Of a stretch of 64,000 bases of DNA, positions 60,775 through 64,000 are shown in pieces; the first letter of the stretch is position 1; each line of letters starts with the position of its first letter. Under the pieces are notes generated by a model. It was not told where the DNA came from. It saw nothing but the letters and a program-made list of their open reading frames with translations, and ran no database searches. Location: contig JAHALF010000002.1 in assembly GCA_018371275.1 (NCBI GenBank), positions 148,303 through 212,302 on the forward strand, in the 5' to 3' direction. This DNA comes from Clostridiales bacterium (GTDB lineage: Bacteria > Bacillota > Clostridia > Lachnospirales > CAG-274). The position numbers and the translations under genes are program-made.

Positions 60775-62940
60775 TTACATAAGATGAGTTTCTTCTAATT
60801 TTTCTTCAAAAAATTCATTTATTTTAATAAGAGGTTTTCTTAAGAAAAGTCCTAACAATAAAGAAAATGGTAAAAAACTAATCAATTTTATAATATCTGT
60901 TTTATAGGCATTTTCATATATACCAGCAATAGTTTCTCTCATAGCATTTATACCATAAGTAAAAGGTATATAAGGATTTATTTTTTGAAAAAACTCTGGT
61001 GTAACTTCAACAGGAAATGTTCCCCCTGCTCCAGCAACTTGTATAACAAGCAAAAATACACATATAGCCTTACCAACATCTCCAAAAGATACAACTAAAG
61101 TATATATTATGTTAATAAACACTATACTAGCTACAACACCAGCTAAAATAAATAATATAGGGTTTAAACATTGTATTTTTAATATAAATAAATCACCTAA
61201 ACAAACTACAATAGCTTGTATAATACCTATCATCATAAATAGAAAATATCTTCCTATATAAGCTTCATAAGGCTTTATATCTTTTATATTATCATCTTCA
61301 TAAACTCTAGTTTTTAATAAAGATACTAACAGTACACCACCTACCCAAAATGATAATATAGTATAAAAAGGTGTCATAGCTGAGCCATAGTTTGATATTT
61401 CATATAAAGAAATTTGTTCTATTTGAACAGGGGCAGAGACAAATTTTCCTACAACACTTGGGTCATTTTTTAATATAGTGGCAAGATTTTCTAACTTTTC
61501 ATCTGCTTTAACTTTTTGAATTTTTTTCTGTAAGTTTTTAATATCATCTTGGCTACCTTGTATAGCATTGCTAGTGCTTTGTATAGCCTTTTGACTAGCT
61601 TCTATTGTATCATAAATACCATCTAATATTTTATCCATTTGAGCTATTGTTCCCATTGTATTTTTAGATAGTATGTTAAAATCTACAAGTGTTTTATACA
61701 TTTTTTCTGCCTCATAATCTATACTAGGCTTTATATTAGCTCTATATAAATCCTTTGTATTAGATATATCTGACTTTACTTGATTTAACTGACTTTCCAT
61801 ACTATTTCTTAAGCTATCTGATATATTATTACCACTATCTATTATACTTTCTATATTTTCACCAGTTGATATAATGTTGTTTAACCCACTATTAATATTT
61901 TTAACTCTACTAACAAAATCGTCTATTCCTTTTAATCTTATAGGTAATTTATCATTTATACTATTTAATATTTTAATGACATTATTATTAATAGTTATAA
62001 TTTTATTTGCTCGCTTATTAATAAAATCTATCTGTGTCTTAATTATATCTATATTTTCCTCATTTATATTAGATATATCTTTCCAAGTAGCAAGCATATC
62101 ATTAGCTAAAGCTTCTGAACTTAATAAAAAGTTTTCTGAAGTGTCTGTAATGCTATTAAATATTTGACTAGAAGAATGTATCAATCCATTTATATCATTT
62201 GATATATCTTCACCATTTTGTGCAATAGATTTTCCTGCTGGTAATATTAACTTAGTTGTATCTATAAGACTTTTAGTAGAATTTAAGCCTTCATCAAAAC
62301 TTTTGGATAAATTTTTATATTGTTCTAAAGATGATGATACTTCATTTAAAGTGCTTATCATCTTATCTGCTGCTGTTTGTTCTTCTTCATCTATTTTGCT
62401 ATAAGCAACCTTTAATGCACCTTCTAATCCTTTACTAGCTGTATCTAAAAAAGCTTCATTTATTTGTTGCTGCACAACAGACACTCCTTTATCTGTTATT
62501 TTAGGTGCTATAGCATTTTTCTTTTGATTAACATAATATTCAAATGTAGGAGTTTTTATATTGTCTGTTAAAATACTGGAAAAATTTTCGCTAAAATTTT
62601 CCGGTATAATAACACCAGCATAATATTCTCCACTTTTAACCCCTTCTATAGCTCTATCCTTATCTACAAATATCCATCCTATATCATTATTAGCCTCTAG
62701 CTCTTCTATTATTTTATCTCCCAAATTTATATCTATATCAAATATTTGTGTTCCCACATCATTATTAGTAACAGCAACTTTTAATCCATTAGTACTCCCA
62801 TATGGGTCCCAACTAGCAGCTATGTTAAACCACGCATATAAAGCTGGTATAAAACAAGCTCCTAATATAACTGCTAACGCTATTGGATTTTTTATAATTT
62901 TCTTAAAATCTCTATATGTAATTTTAAAAATATTCTTCAC
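60775..62940 (-). CDS. YhgE/Pip family ABC-2-type membrane protein
   Basis: The 721-residue protein has an N-terminal membrane helix (about 16-36), a long extracellular domain (about 37-540) rich in helical and heptad-like Asn/Ile/Ser sequence, and about five C-terminal membrane helices, the YhgE/Pip (phage infection protein) layout. The N-terminal FKITYRDFKKIIKNPIALAV is characteristic. Members act in phage adsorption or type VII-associated export; role here is unknown. Start is GTG after GAGGTGA. A palindrome lies upstream. Confidence 0.9.
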   Translation of the reverse strand: MKNIFKITYRDFKKIIKNPIALAVILGACFIPALYAWFNIAASWDPYGSTNGLKVAVTNNDVGTQIFDIDINLGDKIIEELEANNDIGWIFVDKDRAIEGVKSGEYYAGVIIPENFSENFSSILTDNIKTPTFEYYVNQKKNAIAPKITDKGVSVVQQQINEAFLDTASKGLEGALKVAYSKIDEEEQTAADKMISTLNEVSSSLEQYKNLSKSFDEGLNSTKSLIDTTKLILPAGKSIAQNGEDISNDINGLIHSSSQIFNSITDTSENFLLSSEALANDMLATWKDISNINEENIDIIKTQIDFINKRANKIITINNNVIKILNSINDKLPIRLKGIDDFVSRVKNINSGLNNIISTGENIESIIDSGNNISDSLRNSMESQLNQVKSDISNTKDLYRANIKPSIDYEAEKMYKTLVDFNILSKNTMGTIAQMDKILDGIYDTIEASQKAIQSTSNAIQGSQDDIKNLQKKIQKVKADEKLENLATILKNDPSVVGKFVSAPVQIEQISLYEISNYGSAMTPFYTILSFWVGGVLLVSLLKTRVYEDDNIKDIKPYEAYIGRYFLFMMIGIIQAIVVCLGDLFILKIQCLNPILFILAGVVASIVFINIIYTLVVSFGDVGKAICVFLLVIQVAGAGGTFPVEVTPEFFQKINPYIPFTYGINAMRETIAGIYENAYKTDIIKLISFLPFSLLLGLFLRKPLIKINEFFEEKLEETHLM

Positions 62941-62970
62941 AAAATCACCTCTATAAATATTATTATGTCA

Positions 62971-62988
62971 TTGTTAGATATATAACAA
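62971..62988. promoter_or_regulatory. Palindrome in the YhgE upstream region
   Basis: TTGTTA, 6 nt, TAACAA lies 31 nt before the GTG, close to a likely promoter (TTGTTA with a -10 near TAATAA). It may be an operator; no linked regulator gene is visible. Confidence 0.4.
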
Positions 62989-63000
62989 TTATACAACTAA

Positions 63001-63048
63001 AAAAAATAAAATCAAGCAAAAAATATTTTCTACTTGATTTTATTTTTT
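63001..63048 (-). terminator. Terminator of the PepSY-like protein gene
   Basis: A 16-bp stem (AAAAAATAAAATCAAG and complement) with a 16-nt loop, about 24 nt beyond the stop codon; both flanks are A/T tracts. Confidence 0.8.
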
Positions 63049-63071
63049 ATCTATATAATTTATATTAACTA

Positions 63072-63638
63072 TTAATCAATATCAAAGTCTTTAACTTTTC
63101 CTGTTAAAGCATTAACTTCTACTTCATATATTCTATTACCATTTTTTATTTTAAAATCATATGTTGGAACATCATCACGATCATAAATATCTTCTTCTTG
63201 CCATATAACACTTCCACCACCAGCTGCTTTTATAGCAGCACTTTTAGCTGTTTCAACACCAACTAAATTTTTACCATTCCAACTATTACCATTATTAGGC
63301 AATGTTTGACTGTTTGGTAAATTAGGTAATGTTTGGGCATTTGGCAAATCTGTTGGCTCTCCACTATTAGTTGATGCATCATTAGAATTAATATAAATTG
63401 TTTTCGTGCTAGAATCCCAAGAAATTTCATTTCCTAAAGCATCGCTTATAGTTCTTAAAGGAACATATGTTGTTCCATTACTTACAAAGGCTGTATTGCC
63501 CTTTCCCGTATCAACTCCATTTACAACAAGGCTTTTAACAGAATACGTAGCCTTCATATTAACAACATTAGCTGCAAAAGCTGTTGCAGATGTCATAACC
63601 ATACCACCAATTAATAAACCACTTATAAATTTTTTCAT
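63072..63638 (-). CDS. Secreted stalk-domain and PepSY-like protein
   Basis: The 188-residue protein has a signal peptide (residues 1-22, ending AFA-AN), a copper-amine-oxidase-N-like stalk domain (about 25-88, with VPLRTISDALGNEISWDSST then KTIYIN), a Pro/Asn/Leu linker with repeats of the LPNSQTLPN type (about 98-118), and a C-terminal PepSY-like domain (VGVETAKSAAIKAAGG...). The last 70 residues closely match the neighbour upstream on this strand. Probably cell-surface; ligand unknown. Confidence 0.85.
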   Translation of the reverse strand: MKKFISGLLIGGMVMTSATAFAANVVNMKATYSVKSLVVNGVDTGKGNTAFVSNGTTYVPLRTISDALGNEISWDSSTKTIYINSNDASTNSGEPTDLPNAQTLPNLPNSQTLPNNGNSWNGKNLVGVETAKSAAIKAAGGGSVIWQEEDIYDRDDVPTYDFKIKNGNRIYEVEVNALTGKVKDFDID

Positions 63639-63716
63639 ACTTATTTCCTCCTAAAATTATTTATTTTAATATTATAATTATTTAAACGTAAAAAAGTTTT
63701 TTAAGTTTTAAATTTT

Positions 63717-64000
63717 TTAATCTAATTCAAAATGTTTTACTTTACCTGTTAAGGCATATATTTCTACCTCATAAACTTTAGTTCCATTTTTTATTTTAAA
63801 ATCATATGTAGGCTCATCATCTAAATCATATATATCTTTCTCTTCTTTTATAATTTCACCACCATCTACTGTTTCTATAGCTATACTCCTAGCAGCATCT
63901 ATACCTATTAAGTCATTACCATTCCAAGTATCATTATTACTTGTTACAACACCTTCGTTATTAGACATATTGTTATCTTTTTGATAAGGCGGTAAATCTG
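63717..64000 (-). CDS. PepSY-like protein, partial (N-terminus beyond right edge)
   Basis: Only the C-terminal 93 or so residues are present; the frame stays open to the right edge (...DLPPYQKDNNMSNNEG), so the ATG at 63968 is not taken as the start. The PepSY-like domain (IGIDAARSIAIETVDGGEII; DEPTYDFKIKNGTKVYEVEI) is a paralogue of the gene 78 nt downstream. It probably also has a signal peptide and stalk domain off the window. Confidence 0.75.
   Translation of the reverse strand, partial: DLPPYQKDNNMSNNEGVVTSNNDTWNGNDLIGIDAARSIAIETVDGGEIIKEEKDIYDLDDEPTYDFKIKNGTKVYEVEIYALTGKVKHFELD

Noticed and set aside
1..64000. CRISPR arrays, insertion sequences or prophage
   Set aside because: No regularly spaced repeats, transposase, integrase or phage structural genes were found on either strand.

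Overview
The window is strongly AT-rich DNA from a motile, probably endospore-forming Clostridia/Lachnospirales-type Firmicute. This is inferred from the codon bias, AGGAGG ribosome-binding sites with frequent TTG and GTG starts, a Gram-positive fla/che gene order with FliY, MotE, FlbD/SwrD and a SwrB-like protein, a KOW protein between map and infA, a sporulation dipicolinate synthase subunit, and the S4 and L17 types. No phage, insertion sequence, transposon or CRISPR array was seen.

Positions 1-30 kb hold flagellar genes, all on the minus strand. The main run reads from flgB (about 30.0 kb) down to a SwrB-like gene and a small membrane protein (about 2.9 kb): flgB-flgC-fliE-fliF-fliG-fliH-fliI-fliJ-motE-fliK-flgD-(flg_new)-flgE-flbD-motA-motB-fliL-fliM-fliY-cheY-fliO-fliP-fliQ-fliR-flhB-flhA-flhF-flhG-cheD-(hypothetical)-fliA-(hypothetical)-swrB-like-(hypothetical). 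It encodes rod, MS and C rings, export gate and ATPase, hook, stator, switch, response regulator and sigma-28. cheB, cheA, cheW and cheC, which sit between flhG and cheD in Bacillus subtilis, are absent. mecA (own promoter and terminator) separates this run from a late flgM-flgN-flgK group; flgK runs off the left edge.

Positions 30-41 kb are a mosaic of short units: orphan dpaB (spoVFB); feoA-feoB with a small Cys-rich partner; a divergent TetR operon with two unknown membrane proteins and a textbook promoter/operator; a DtxR-family regulator; a GNAT acetyltransferase; tRNA-Leu, tRNA-Val and tRNA-Asp; and an envelope group made of an unknown membrane protein, murG, and a DUF368 protein of the PopT undecaprenyl-phosphate translocase family.

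Positions 40.7-44.4 kb hold alaS followed by rsmA. The rsmA reading frame has no ATG, GTG or TTG in its first 138 codons and appears to start at ATT. Positions 44.5-60.7 kb are the S10-spc-alpha ribosomal protein superoperon (rpsJ to rplQ, with secY, adk, map, a KOW protein, infA and rpoA), read from a strong promoter through a roughly 235-nt structured leader. Positions 60.8-64 kb hold a YhgE/Pip membrane protein and two tandem paralogous PepSY-like secreted proteins, the second cut by the right edge.

No wholly new system is obvious. The best leads are the ATT-start rsmA with its upstream hairpin, the structured ribosomal leaders, the TetR-controlled membrane cassette, the four-repeat FlgD, the orphan dpaB, and small uncharacterised proteins within the flagellar operon.
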